Shown: piece by piece, positions 17,366 to 25,252 of the stretch
How the letters are laid out: each line of letters starts with the position of its first letter
Numbering within the stretch: position 1 is the first letter of the stretch
NCBI RefSeq assembly: GCF_002086115.1
Contig: NZ_MVHJ01000032.1
Span: 1 to 52,552 of the forward strand
DNA from: Mycolicibacterium bacteremicum
GTDB lineage: Bacteria > Actinomycetota > Actinomycetes > Mycobacteriales > Mycobacteriaceae
DNA: 52,552 nt
Reading direction: 5' to 3'
Position numbers and translations under genes: made by a program
The notes under the pieces: model-generated
Database searches by the model: none
What the model was told of the DNA's origin: nothing
Seen by the model: the letters and a program-made list of their open reading frames with translations, nothing else

Positions 17366-18859
17366 TTACGGCGTGGGTGTCTCCCACGTGTGCACGGGTG
17401 CATTGGAGTGCATGGACTCGCAGTAGAGCCGCAGCATCTCGGCCAGCGCGGCCGGCCGCGCCAGCCCGCGCTCCTGGAGCGCGTGCACGGTGGTGGTCTG
17501 CCACACCGCGCCGTTGCGTCCGGTCTTCGCCCGGCCCTCGATGACTCCGAGGAAGCGGTCCCGCACATCGGCGGCCACCCCCCAGCGACGCAGCCCCTCG
17601 TGCGCGAGCGGGAGCAGCTCGCGCAGCACCAGCTCGTCGGGCGTCACCTCGCCCAGGCCCGGCCAGTACAGCCGTGCGTCCATGCCGTGACGTGCCGCGG
17701 CGTTGAAATTGTGCTCTGCCGCAGCAAAACTCATCTTCGTCCACAGCGGGCGGTCGTCATCGGTGAGCGCCCGCAGCGTGCCGTAGTAGAACGCCGAGTT
17801 GGCCAGCATGTCGACCACCGTCGGGCCGGCGGGCAGCACCCGGTTCTCGACCCGGAGATGGGGCTTGGCGTCGGCACCCGTGCCGACGATGTCGTACACG
17901 GGCCGGTTCCAGCGGTAGATCGTCCCGTTGTGCAGGCGCAGTTCGGACAGCTGCGGTGTGCGGCCGGCGGCGAGCTCGGCGACCGGATCCTCGTCCGAGA
18001 GTTCCGGCAGCAGGGACGGGAAGTACCGGACGTTCTCTTCGAAGAGATCGAAGATGGAGGTGATCCAGCGTTCACCGAACCACACCCGGGGACGGACGCC
18101 CTGGGTCTTGAGTTCGTCGGGCCGGGTGTCGGTGGCCTGACCGAACAACTCGATGCGGGTCTCGGCCCACAGCTCGTGGCCGAAGAAGTAGGGCGAGTTG
18201 GCGCCGAGCGCGAGTTGCGGTCCGGCCAGCACCTGGGCGGCGTTCCAGTTCTTGGCGAAGTCGGCCGGTGACACCTGCAGGTGCAGTTGCATACTGGTGC
18301 AAGCGGATTCGGGCGCGATATCGGCCGACTGCAGGCACAGCCGTTCCGGTCCGGCGATGTCGATGTCGATATCCTCACCGCGGGCGGTGAAGATCGAGTC
18401 GTTGAGAGCCTGGTAGCGCGTCGAATCGCTCATCCAACCGGACTGCAGATGCTCCGGCAGCAGGGTCGGCAGGATGCCGATCATCACGATGTGTGCGCCG
18501 TGGGCGTCGGCCTTGGCCTCGGCGGCATTCAGGCTGGCCCTGACCTCGGCCTCCAGGTCCAGCGCCGACCGGCCGGGCAGCGGCCGCGGCGGCACGTTGA
18601 ACTCGATGTTGTAGGCGCCCAGTTCGGTCTGATAGGCCGGGTCGGCGATCGCGGCCAACACCTCGCGGTTGCGCAGCGCCGGTTGGTAGTCGTCATCGAC
18701 GAGGTTGCACTCGATCTCCATGCCGGTGAGTGGTCGGTCGAACTCGAAACTGGACTGCGACAACATCGTTTCGAACACGTCCAGGCACAGCTGGACCTTG
18801 CGCCGGTACTCGCGGCGCTGTGCGCGGCTGAACTCCGTGCCTGAAACCTCTTCGCCCAC
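17366..18859 (-). CDS. glutamate-cysteine ligase family protein (Rv3698-like)
   Basis: The 497-residue protein belongs to the GCS2/YbdK-like carboxylate-amine ligase family. LTGMEIECNLVDDDYQPAL carries the metal-binding Glu residues, ELGAYNIEFNVPPRPL and LHLQVSPADF form the core, and LRVENRVLPAGPTVVDM is the C-terminal signature. It is the second ligase of this type in the window, besides EgtA, but is longer and from a different subgroup. GTG 18859 is the only good start. From memory the homologue lies beside Rv3699 in M. tuberculosis. The amine substrate is unknown. Confidence 0.82.
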   Translation of the reverse strand: MGEEVSGTEFSRAQRREYRRKVQLCLDVFETMLSQSSFEFDRPLTGMEIECNLVDDDYQPALRNREVLAAIADPAYQTELGAYNIEFNVPPRPLPGRSALDLEAEVRASLNAAEAKADAHGAHIVMIGILPTLLPEHLQSGWMSDSTRYQALNDSIFTARGEDIDIDIAGPERLCLQSADIAPESACTSMQLHLQVSPADFAKNWNAAQVLAGPQLALGANSPYFFGHELWAETRIELFGQATDTRPDELKTQGVRPRVWFGERWITSIFDLFEENVRYFPSLLPELSDEDPVAELAAGRTPQLSELRLHNGTIYRWNRPVYDIVGTGADAKPHLRVENRVLPAGPTVVDMLANSAFYYGTLRALTDDDRPLWTKMSFAAAEHNFNAAARHGMDARLYWPGLGEVTPDELVLRELLPLAHEGLRRWGVAADVRDRFLGVIEGRAKTGRNGAVWQTTTVHALQERGLARPAALAEMLRLYCESMHSNAPVHTWETPTP

Positions 18860-18869
18860 AGCGTCGAGA

Positions 18870-19604
18870 CTAGACCCGGGTGGCGATCGCGATCTGCGGT
18901 CCGAACAGACTGCTGCGTAATTCGATGTCCACGCCGGCGTGGTCGGCCAATGCGCGCAGGGCCGCCGGGCTGTAACTGCGCAACGAGCTGATGAGGCCGT
19001 CGTGCACGAACGGGATGAACGGCGCCAGCGGCAGCATGCTCGCCAACCGCAGGACGTGCAGCGGGGCCGGCGGCCGGGGGAGGTCGATGATCAGCAACTT
19101 GTCGGCCACCCGGGTGCCCTCGGCCAGCACCGCGGCCGCCGCGGCCGGTGGTAGGTGGTGAAGGGACAGCGCGAAGACCGCGAGTGCGAACCCGGCGTCC
19201 GGCGCGTCGATGGCGGTGGCATCCATGGTTCGCACCGTCGCGCGCGGATGCGCGCCGAGTGGGCCCGCGACCATCGCGGCCACCGAGTCCGCCTCGATGT
19301 CGGTGACGGTGACATGCGCGCTCGGGTGGGCCTCAAGCAGCGTGGCCGACAGCCTCCCGTGCCCGGCGCCGAGTTCGAGAATGCGTGGGTCGGGGACCTC
19401 GGCGATCTCGGCGAGGGCGAGGTGGGCGTACTGCTCGTGGTTGCCGAAGACGCGTCCGGTCCAGTCCAGCGCGTCGACGACGCTGCGCTTGACCGACGGA
19501 TCCACGTCGGTGCGGTCCAGATACTCTTGCCGCCCGGTCCACAACAACCGGTCGAGACAGGACGCGTGGGGTCCACCACGCGGCATGTCCTCGATCCCGG
19601 TCAT
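18870..19604 (-). CDS. class I SAM-dependent methyltransferase
   Basis: This 244-residue protein has motif I RILELGAGHGRLS, an acidic residue in VTDIEADS, and LAVFALSLHHLPP as motif IV. A C-terminal helical part follows with a hydrophobic segment (LHVLRLASMLPLAPFIPF), which may contact membrane or lipid. ATG 19604 overlaps the upstream membrane-protein stop by 4 bp (ATGA), which decides the start over GTG 19616. It is likely cotranscribed with that gene. The target is not known. Confidence 0.78.
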   Translation of the reverse strand: MTGIEDMPRGGPHASCLDRLLWTGRQEYLDRTDVDPSVKRSVVDALDWTGRVFGNHEQYAHLALAEIAEVPDPRILELGAGHGRLSATLLEAHPSAHVTVTDIEADSVAAMVAGPLGAHPRATVRTMDATAIDAPDAGFALAVFALSLHHLPPAAAAAVLAEGTRVADKLLIIDLPRPPAPLHVLRLASMLPLAPFIPFVHDGLISSLRSYSPAALRALADHAGVDIELRSSLFGPQIAIATRV

Positions 19605-20278
19605 TGGGGCTGGCACTGTCTGAGAAACGTTCCGAGAACATCGAAGTACTCGGTGCTGATGAGTGCCTGGCGTGCCCAGTCACCGTCGGCGTTGGCGGCG
19701 GCGATCTCGTCGGCGACATCGGCCAGGCGCTGCGCCCGGGGTCCGACGCCGCCCGCGGTCACCTTGTCGGCATCGGCCCGGATGCGCTTCGCCCAGTCGG
19801 CGACCTCACCCGGCGTCGGTCCCTGGCCGGGCATGCCGGGCTGGGCGTAACCGGATTCGACCCAGGCCGTCCGCATGAGCGGTTCGGCCTGCCGGCACCC
19901 CTTGCCGGCGACGTAGGTCAGCGCGACCGACGCGACGATGACGGCGACCGCCAGGCCGATGGCGATCCGGGCCAGCCGGACGGTGCGCGGTTCGGAGTCG
20001 GGAACGATACGGCGCCAAAGGAAATGGGTGCCGACCGCCGCGGCGCAGGCCGACACGGTCAGCCCGGCCGCGGAGATCGGTGCACCGACACCGGAGGCGG
20101 TGTCCATCGCCGCCATGGTCACGATGCCCGTTGCGATCACCAACATCCACAGCCACATCCCGCGCCGCCGGTCGTAGGCGTCCGCGTCGCGGAAGCTGAC
20201 GCCGACGACGCCACCGGCCGCGGTCAGGATCGCGACGACGACGGGCACCAGGTAGGTGACGAGGGTGTTGGTGTTCAT
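19601..20278 (-). CDS. four-helix membrane protein of unknown function
   Basis: The 225-residue protein has four likely membrane helices in the first 125 residues (LVTYLVPVVVAILTAAGGVVGV, MWLWMLVIATGIVTMAAM, ISAAGLTVSACAAAVG and IAIGLAVAVIVASVALTYVAG). A soluble, mainly helical C-terminal domain with two Cys follows. I do not recognise the family. It is upstream of, and overlaps, the methyltransferase gene, so the two may work together. Confidence 0.65.
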   Translation of the reverse strand: MNTNTLVTYLVPVVVAILTAAGGVVGVSFRDADAYDRRRGMWLWMLVIATGIVTMAAMDTASGVGAPISAAGLTVSACAAAVGTHFLWRRIVPDSEPRTVRLARIAIGLAVAVIVASVALTYVAGKGCRQAEPLMRTAWVESGYAQPGMPGQGPTPGEVADWAKRIRADADKVTAGGVGPRAQRLADVADEIAAANADGDWARQALISTEYFDVLGTFLRQCQPQ

Positions 20279-20298
20279 CGTGACCCGATGCTAGCGAG

Positions 20299-20952
20299 TC
20301 ATTCCTCGCCGAGGATCTGGTAGACCTCGCGACGTGCGTTGTTGACGATATCCAGGATGCGTTGCTGCTGCTCCTCGCCCGCGGCATGGGCGGATTGCGC
20401 GACCGCGGCGAACAGTTGGCCCAGTGCGGCCCGCAGGTTGACCTCATTGGGGTCGGCGTCGTCGGCGATCTCCTCCCACGGCGGGGTCTCGATCGTCTCG
20501 GCCGCGGTGCGCCCCTGGTCGGTGAGTTCGAAGGTCTTCTTGCTGCCTTCGGTCTCGGTGGGGACGATCAAGTCTTCGTCGACGAGGAGCTGCAGGGTCG
20601 GATACACCGAGCCCGGGCTGGGCTTCCACAGACCGTTGCTGCGCGCGGCGATCTCCTGGGTCATCTCGTAGCCGTGCATCGGTCGCTCGGCGAGCAGGGC
20701 CAGGATCGCGGTGCGGACGTCGCCGCGCCGGCCACGACCGCGGCCGCCGCGTCCGCGGTGGCCGCCACGCGGACCGCCGGGACCGAAGCCGAAGCCGGGT
20801 CCGAAGGACGGCCCGAAGCCGAAACCCGGACCGAAGGGACCCTGCGGGCCACCGGCCTGAGCCCGGATCTGGTCCCGGAACTCACGCCGGGCATGGCGAC
20901 GGTCGAATCCGAAGGGGCCGGGTGAGGCGAAGGGAGTGAAGGGGGTGTTCAT
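20299..20952 (-). CDS. PadR-family regulator with Gly/Phe-rich N-terminal extension
   Basis: The 217-residue protein begins with about 75 residues rich in Gly, Phe, Pro and Arg (FGPGFGFGP repeats and RGGRGRGRRG). A PadR winged helix follows (TAILALLAERPMHGYEMTQEI ... PSPGSVYPTLQLLVDEDLI) and a C-terminal helical dimerisation part. ATG 20952 has AAGGA eight bases upstream. The low-complexity head may bind nucleic acid or membrane; it is seen in other actinobacterial PadR proteins. TATCGGA repeats just upstream suggest autoregulation. Confidence 0.85.
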   Translation of the reverse strand: MNTPFTPFASPGPFGFDRRHARREFRDQIRAQAGGPQGPFGPGFGFGPSFGPGFGFGPGGPRGGHRGRGGRGRGRRGDVRTAILALLAERPMHGYEMTQEIAARSNGLWKPSPGSVYPTLQLLVDEDLIVPTETEGSKKTFELTDQGRTAAETIETPPWEEIADDADPNEVNLRAALGQLFAAVAQSAHAAGEEQQQRILDIVNNARREVYQILGEE

Positions 20953-20990
20953 GGGTTGTTCCTTTTTGTATGGGCGGCGCGGAATGCGCC

Positions 20991-21045
20991 TCCGATACGT
21001 TGACGATATATCGGAAACTATCGGGATGCAACGTCACATATCGGA
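20991..21045. promoter_or_regulatory. TATCGGA repeats upstream of the PadR gene
   Basis: TCCGATA (20991-20997) and TATCGGA (21009-21015) form a 7-bp inverted repeat. A related TATCGGG follows at about 21020, and another TATCGGA lies at 21039-21045 inside the 3' end of the upstream gene. The perfect palindrome CGATATATCG lies within. This cluster directly upstream of 20952 is a likely PadR operator and promoter. Confidence 0.5.
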
Positions 21046-21552
21046 GATGGCCGATTCGAGCCACCGCGCCCACTCGGCCTGCATGGCCTGGAAACGCAGC
21101 CCGTACTGCAGCGCGGCCAGTCCGAAGAAGTCGCCCTCGGTCTCCGCGCACCTCAGGCTGTCGCGCAGCGCGGTCAGCCTGGCCAACTCGGACTCGGCGT
21201 ATTCGGCGAGGCCACGCACATGCGCGGCGGCCTCGGCGGGCGGCAGTTCGCCGAGCAGGAAGATGCGCAGCAGTTCCGGGCTGCGGTAGGGCGGGTCGTC
21301 CTGCGGATTGGTGATCCACCGCAACAGTTCCCCGCGACCCGCTTCGGTCACCTGATACACCTTGCGACCGCGCGCGCCGATCTCGGTGACCTCGATGAGC
21401 CCGTGATCGGCGAGCCGGTTCAGCTCGCCGTAGAGCTGACTCTGGGTCGCCGGCCAGACATTGGCCATCGATACCTCGAACCGCTTGAGCAGGTCATACC
21501 CGCTGCCCGGCTGCTGGGCGAGCATGCCCAGCGCCGCCATTCGCAAACTCAT
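21034..21552 (-). CDS. PadR-family transcriptional regulator (AphA/Vir-like)
   Basis: The 172-residue regulator starts MSLRMAALGMLA, the classic PadR start, so ATG 21552 is preferred over ATG 21576, which lies inside the inverted repeat. The winged helix is seen in GSGYDLLKRFEVSMANVWPATQSQLYGELNRL, with a C-terminal helical domain of the PadR_C/Vir type rich in Glu and Arg. It is divergent from the carotenoid oxygenase at 21619 and probably controls it through the repeat at 21574-21605. Confidence 0.87.
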   Translation of the reverse strand: MSLRMAALGMLAQQPGSGYDLLKRFEVSMANVWPATQSQLYGELNRLADHGLIEVTEIGARGRKVYQVTEAGRGELLRWITNPQDDPPYRSPELLRIFLLGELPPAEAAAHVRGLAEYAESELARLTALRDSLRCAETEGDFFGLAALQYGLRFQAMQAEWARWLESAISDM

Positions 21553-21573
21553 GACCGGATCGTACCGGCTGTA

Positions 21574-21605
21574 CATTCCACTCTTGACATGTCACTAGTG
21601 GAATG
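21574..21605. promoter_or_regulatory. 9-bp inverted repeat between padR and carotenoid oxygenase
   Basis: CATTCCACT and AGTGGAATG are perfect inverted repeats with a 14-bp spacer. The spacer contains the palindrome TGACATGTCA and a plus-strand TTGACA (21584-21589) that could be a -35 box for the oxygenase gene. It is a strong operator candidate for the divergent PadR protein. Confidence 0.6.
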
Positions 21606-21618
21606 TGATGGTGGATCC

Positions 21619-22932
21619 ATGACCACAGCCTCCGCACTGCCCGAGACCGGTGACTTCTTCCGGCGTGGGAACTACGCGCCCGTCGCCGACGAACTGACCG
21701 AATACGACCTGCCCGTCCGGGGCGCCATCCCGCCGGAGTTGGACGGGTGGTATCTGCGCAACGGCCCGAATCCGCGTGCGGCCACCGGGCACTGGTTCGC
21801 CGGCGACGGCATGATCCACGGCGTCCGTATCGAGGGCGGGGCGGCCAAGTGGTACCGCAACCGGTGGGTGCGCACGGACAGCTTCGTCGAGCCTTTCCCG
21901 CTGTACAACGCCGACGGATCGCGCAACCTGCGAGCGGCGGTCGCCAACACCCACGTCGTCAATCACGCCGGGCGCACGCTGGCCCTGGTCGAATCGTCGT
22001 TCCCTTACGAAATCGGCAAAGAGCTGGAGACGTTGGGCGCGTACGACTTCGGTGGCAAGCTCACCGATTCCATGACCGCCCATCCCAAGATCTGCCCGAC
22101 CACCGGAGAGATGCACTTCTTCGGCTACGGCAGTCTCACCGCCCCGTACGTCACGTATCACCGCGTCGCCGCGGACGGCGAGTTGATCATCGATCGCCCG
22201 GTCGATGTGCAGGCGCTGACCATGATGCACGACTTCGCGATGACCGCCGGGCACGTCGTCTTCATGGATCTGCCGGTGGTCTTCGACGTGGCGGTGGCCG
22301 CCAATGGGGAGGGGGACATGCCCTTCCGGTGGAACGACGAGTACGGGGCCCGGCTCGGCGTGCTGCGCCGCGATGACCCGTTCGGTGAGATCCGCTGGTT
22401 CGACATCGACCCGTGTTATGTCTTCCATGTGGCCAACGCGTTCGACGACGCGAATTCCATTGTGCTGCAGGCAGCCCGGTATCCAGAGTTGTGGCGCACC
22501 GACGGTGGGTTCGCCGAGCGCGCGGTCATGTGGGAGTGGCGCATCGATCTAATCCGCGGCGCAGTGGCCGAGCGCCAGCTCGATGATCTGGCCGTCGAGT
22601 TCCCCCGCATCGACGACCGGCTGGCCGGGATGCCGGCCCGGTATGCCGTCTCGGTGGGCCAGACCGAACTGGTGCGCCACGACCTGAACACCGGCGCGGC
22701 GGTGACGCACTCGTTCGGCCCCGCGGTGTCCGGGGAGGCGGTCTTCGTTCCCGGCCCGGGACCCGCCGACGAGAGCAACGGTTGGTACATCAGCTATGTC
22801 TACGATCCGGTCCGGGACGGGAGCGATCTGGTGATCCTGGATGCCTCGGACTTCGCGGGGGACCCGGTGGCGACCATCGCGCTCCCACAACGGGTGCCGT
22901 TCGGCTTCCACGGCAACTGGGTGCCGGCCTGA
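21619..22932 (+). CDS. carotenoid cleavage oxygenase family protein
   Basis: The 437-residue non-haem iron protein belongs to the carotenoid/stilbene cleavage oxygenase family (RPE65-like beta propeller). All four iron-binding His residues are visible: His155 (TAHPK), His204 (MHDFA), His270 (VFHVA) and His431 (GFHGNW). Early landmarks are GWYLRNGPNPR and HWFAGDGMIHGV. It would cleave a double bond of an apocarotenoid or stilbene-type substrate. No carotenoid synthesis genes lie nearby. Start ATG 21619; regulated probably by the divergent PadR. Confidence 0.92.
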   Translation: MTTASALPETGDFFRRGNYAPVADELTEYDLPVRGAIPPELDGWYLRNGPNPRAATGHWFAGDGMIHGVRIEGGAAKWYRNRWVRTDSFVEPFPLYNADGSRNLRAAVANTHVVNHAGRTLALVESSFPYEIGKELETLGAYDFGGKLTDSMTAHPKICPTTGEMHFFGYGSLTAPYVTYHRVAADGELIIDRPVDVQALTMMHDFAMTAGHVVFMDLPVVFDVAVAANGEGDMPFRWNDEYGARLGVLRRDDPFGEIRWFDIDPCYVFHVANAFDDANSIVLQAARYPELWRTDGGFAERAVMWEWRIDLIRGAVAERQLDDLAVEFPRIDDRLAGMPARYAVSVGQTELVRHDLNTGAAVTHSFGPAVSGEAVFVPGPGPADESNGWYISYVYDPVRDGSDLVILDASDFAGDPVATIALPQRVPFGFHGNWVPA

Positions 22933-22934
22933 GG

Positions 22935-22955
22935 GCGTCTCACCATGTGAGACGC
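22935..22955. terminator. hairpin terminator after carotenoid oxygenase
   Basis: GCGTCTCAC and GTGAGACGC form a perfect 9-bp stem with a 3-base loop, two bases after the stop codon. No U tract follows, as is usual for mycobacterial hairpins. Confidence 0.6.
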
Positions 22956-23429
22956 GCGATTCGCAGCGGCGTCGACCCCGCGCCGCGGTGCGGCTACACC
23001 CGGCTCTGCCGACCCCCGCGTTGCTGAATATGGATATCGGGGTGCGTCCAGTGTCTGATGATGTGCGGCCGACTTTGGACAGTAACCGCAGTGGTGTAAA
23101 CCACTGACCATTGGCATTGTGCGACAGATCACGCAGGTCAGTACTGGTGAGTAACTCGGCATGGCAAATTCGTTACAGGCGTATCGAAAGGTTGAGAGGT
23201 AAAGCCATTCGATCCCATCCGGGATTATTGCCGTAGCGAATGACTTCGTTTGCTGCCGTGGCGAGCACGCGTGAAACACGCCTTCACCAGCTACGTTACG
23301 AAAGCGCAACCTGTCGCCGCGCGCAATTTGTCAGTTCCTGAAACTTCGCAGATCTTCCTTGACGACAACTTACTTATGGGTAAGTTCTGTCCGGTCCGGG
23401 GGATCTGTGTGAAGGGATGGCAAAGAAGA
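22956..23429. other. noncoding leader region with palindromes
   Basis: This gap of about 470 bp is less GC-rich than its surroundings and has no convincing gene. It contains a 7-bp inverted repeat CAGTGGT/ACCACTG with a 4-bp spacer at 23089-23106, and a promoter with a built-in palindrome at 23359-23386. The open frame from 23250 is only an upstream extension of the secreted protein gene. A small RNA or long leader is possible but not shown. Confidence 0.45.
23359..23386 (+). promoter_or_regulatory. SigA-like promoter with overlapping operator
   Basis: TTGACG (23359-23364) and TAAGTT (23381-23386) are spaced by 16 bp and fit a housekeeping -35/-10 pair. A perfect inverted repeat AACTTAC/GTAAGTT (23367-23386, 6-bp spacer) fills the spacer and -10 box, so a bound protein would block RNA polymerase. 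The downstream leader would be about 35-40 bases. Confidence 0.5.
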
Positions 23430-24746
23430 ATGTCCATGCAACTGACGATGAAGCCGTATGTCACAGTCGGTGTCGCACTCGTGGGGGCCAGCGTGATCGC
23501 GGTGGCGCCGATTGCGCCACGGGCGGATCTGCACCTGCCCGCGGTCAACCTCACCGCCTCGATCGACAACCCGATCACGGTCTTCACCCCGGTGGTCAAT
23601 GCCGCCGGCGACCTGATTCGGGAGACGCTGCAGGCCGAGTTCGCCGATCCCTTCCCGATCCTGCGGCAGATCTTCGCCAATCAGGAGTACACCGTCCGGC
23701 AGCTGCTGGCCGCGGTCAACGGCGGCGGTGCCGCACTGACCGAGTTGGTCCAGGGGTTGCCGGCCGCGCTGCAGGCGGCCGGAGCGATCCTGCGCACGGG
23801 CGATGTCAACGGCGCCATCGACAGCCTCGTCGCCAGTGGGCTGAACCCGATCCTGAACTTCATCACGGGCGTCACCGTGCCGCTGCAGGCGGCGTTCGAA
23901 CGGCCCTTTGCGGTCGGGCAGGAACTGGTCGCGGCGGCGTTCGAGTCCGGGCTCGCGCTCACCGTGGCCCTGGCCCAGACCTTCATCGGGATCGGGTTCC
24001 CGGTCGGCACCACCCCGGTGTTGCAGAACCTCGTGAATGTCACCGAGTCGGTGCTGCAGTCGATCGGCACGCTGAATCCGATCAACGTGATCAACGCCCT
24101 GCAGAATGGCGTGGCCGATGTGCTGCTGAATGCGATCACCCACATCAGCGACTTCATGGTCCAGACGGTGCCCTACATCCGCGGCGTGATCGTCGACGCG
24201 CTGAAGGCAGGTCAGCCGGCGACCGCAACCCGCACCGCCGAGGTCACCAGCCTTCCCACCGCGGCCGCGGACACGGTGACCATCTCCGTCCCCGGCGTGC
24301 AGACGCCCGGTGATGGCGGGGCGCCGGCCGTGACCCCGGTCGGCAACACCGAGGAGAGCGTCGGCGAGGAGCCGGCCGCCACGGAGCCCGCGGCCGAGGA
24401 ACCCGTCGCGGAGCCGGTGGGCGAGGAGCCCGCGGTGCAGGAGCCGGTGGCCGAGGAGGAGCCGGCGTCCGACACCGACGGTGCTGATGAGGGTGCCGCG
24501 GACGAGACGGACACCGACGCCGACGACGACCCGAAGGGCGACCTGAAGGACGACGCTGCGTCCGGCGACAAGGGCGAGACGGACACCGACAAGACGGACA
24601 CCGACAAGACGGACTCCGGCAAGGCGGACTCCGACAAGGCGGACTCCGGCAAGGCGGACTCCGACAAGGGCGGGTCCGACTCGAAGAAGAGCGAGTCCGG
24701 TTCGGGCTCGGACTCATCGGACTCGGGTTCGCGCGCCGCAGCCTGA
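23430..24746 (+). CDS. secreted protein with acidic low-complexity repeat tail
   Basis: The 438-residue product starts at ATG 23430 (or ATG 23436) with a signal peptide (VTVGVALVGASVIAVAPIAP). A helical domain of about 250 residues follows, with hydrophobic, Gly- and Ala-rich helices that recall mycobacterial PE-like or envelope-associated proteins. From about residue 290 it turns into a Pro/Glu/Val-rich stretch, then Asp/Lys/Ser/Thr repeats (TDTDK, ADSGK, ADSDK), then a Ser/Gly-rich end. No catalytic motif is visible. The tail may span or bind the cell wall. I do not recognise a named family. Confidence 0.7.
   Translation: MSMQLTMKPYVTVGVALVGASVIAVAPIAPRADLHLPAVNLTASIDNPITVFTPVVNAAGDLIRETLQAEFADPFPILRQIFANQEYTVRQLLAAVNGGGAALTELVQGLPAALQAAGAILRTGDVNGAIDSLVASGLNPILNFITGVTVPLQAAFERPFAVGQELVAAAFESGLALTVALAQTFIGIGFPVGTTPVLQNLVNVTESVLQSIGTLNPINVINALQNGVADVLLNAITHISDFMVQTVPYIRGVIVDALKAGQPATATRTAEVTSLPTAAADTVTISVPGVQTPGDGGAPAVTPVGNTEESVGEEPAATEPAAEEPVAEPVGEEPAVQEPVAEEEPASDTDGADEGAADETDTDADDDPKGDLKDDAASGDKGETDTDKTDTDKTDSGKADSDKADSGKADSDKGGSDSKKSESGSGSDSSDSGSRAAA
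24578..24667 (+). repeat. six 15-bp tandem repeats in the coding region
   Basis: Six imperfect 15-bp units, the first gacggacaccgacaa, encode five-residue repeats (TDTDK, TDSGK, ADSDK). Units alternate between aspartate and glycine codons. Such in-frame repeats can change length by slippage without frameshift. Confidence 0.75.
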
Positions 24747-24764
24747 CTCGGCACATATCGACAG

Positions 24765-24801
24765 AGAAGTCTCCCCCGTCGCTTCGGCGGGGGAGACTTC
24801 T
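24765..24801. terminator. strong hairpin terminator
   Basis: AGAAGTCTCCCCC (24765-24777) and its exact complement (24789-24801) form a perfect 13-bp stem, extended by further pairs towards a short loop, followed by TT. It separates the secreted-protein gene from the DUF1772 gene, whose start lies four bases later. Confidence 0.8.
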
Positions 24802-24805
24802 TACC

Positions 24806-25252
24806 GTGACCAGCCCCGTGCTCGTACTGACTCTCGTCACCGCGGTCGCCAGTGCGGCCGTCGGCGGCCTGTTCTATGCGTTCTCCACCTTCGTCATGCG
24901 CGGCCTCGACCGCACCGACCCCGCCCAGGCGGCGACCGCCATGCGTGGCATCAACGCCGAGGCTCAAGCGAATGCGCCGTTTCTGGTGCTGTTCCTCGGT
25001 ACCGGCCTGCTGGCAGTGGTGCTCACCGTAATCGCCGTTTCACAGCGTGATCCCGTGCTGATCGCCGGCGCGCTGCTGGCGCTCGTTCCGGTCATCGTCA
25101 CCATCGGGTTCAATGTGCCGCTGAACAACCGGCTGGAGGCCGGCCTGGACTGGCCGGCTTACCTGGGCCCGTGGACCGCATGGAACCACGTCCGCACGGT
25201 CACCGGTCTGCTGGGTGCGGCGCTGCTGGCGTACGCCGGAATGCAACGATGA
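24806..25252 (+). CDS. DUF1772 (anthrone oxygenase-like) membrane protein
   Basis: The 148-residue protein has four hydrophobic helices and the family phrases GGLFYAFSTFVMRGL, MRGINAEAQANAPF, FNVPLNNRL and WTAWNHVRT, which mark the DUF1772 / anthrone oxygenase-like family. The biochemical role in bacteria is unknown. GTG 24806 lies right after the terminator, so its promoter may lie within that hairpin region or upstream. Its 3' end overlaps the convergent efflux pump gene by 53 bp. Confidence 0.8.
   Translation: MTSPVLVLTLVTAVASAAVGGLFYAFSTFVMRGLDRTDPAQAATAMRGINAEAQANAPFLVLFLGTGLLAVVLTVIAVSQRDPVLIAGALLALVPVIVTIGFNVPLNNRLEAGLDWPAYLGPWTAWNHVRTVTGLLGAALLAYAGMQR

Noticed and set aside
23250..23429. 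Upstream extension of the secreted protein frame
   Set aside because: It would place the signal peptide about 60 residues inside the protein and covers a good promoter.
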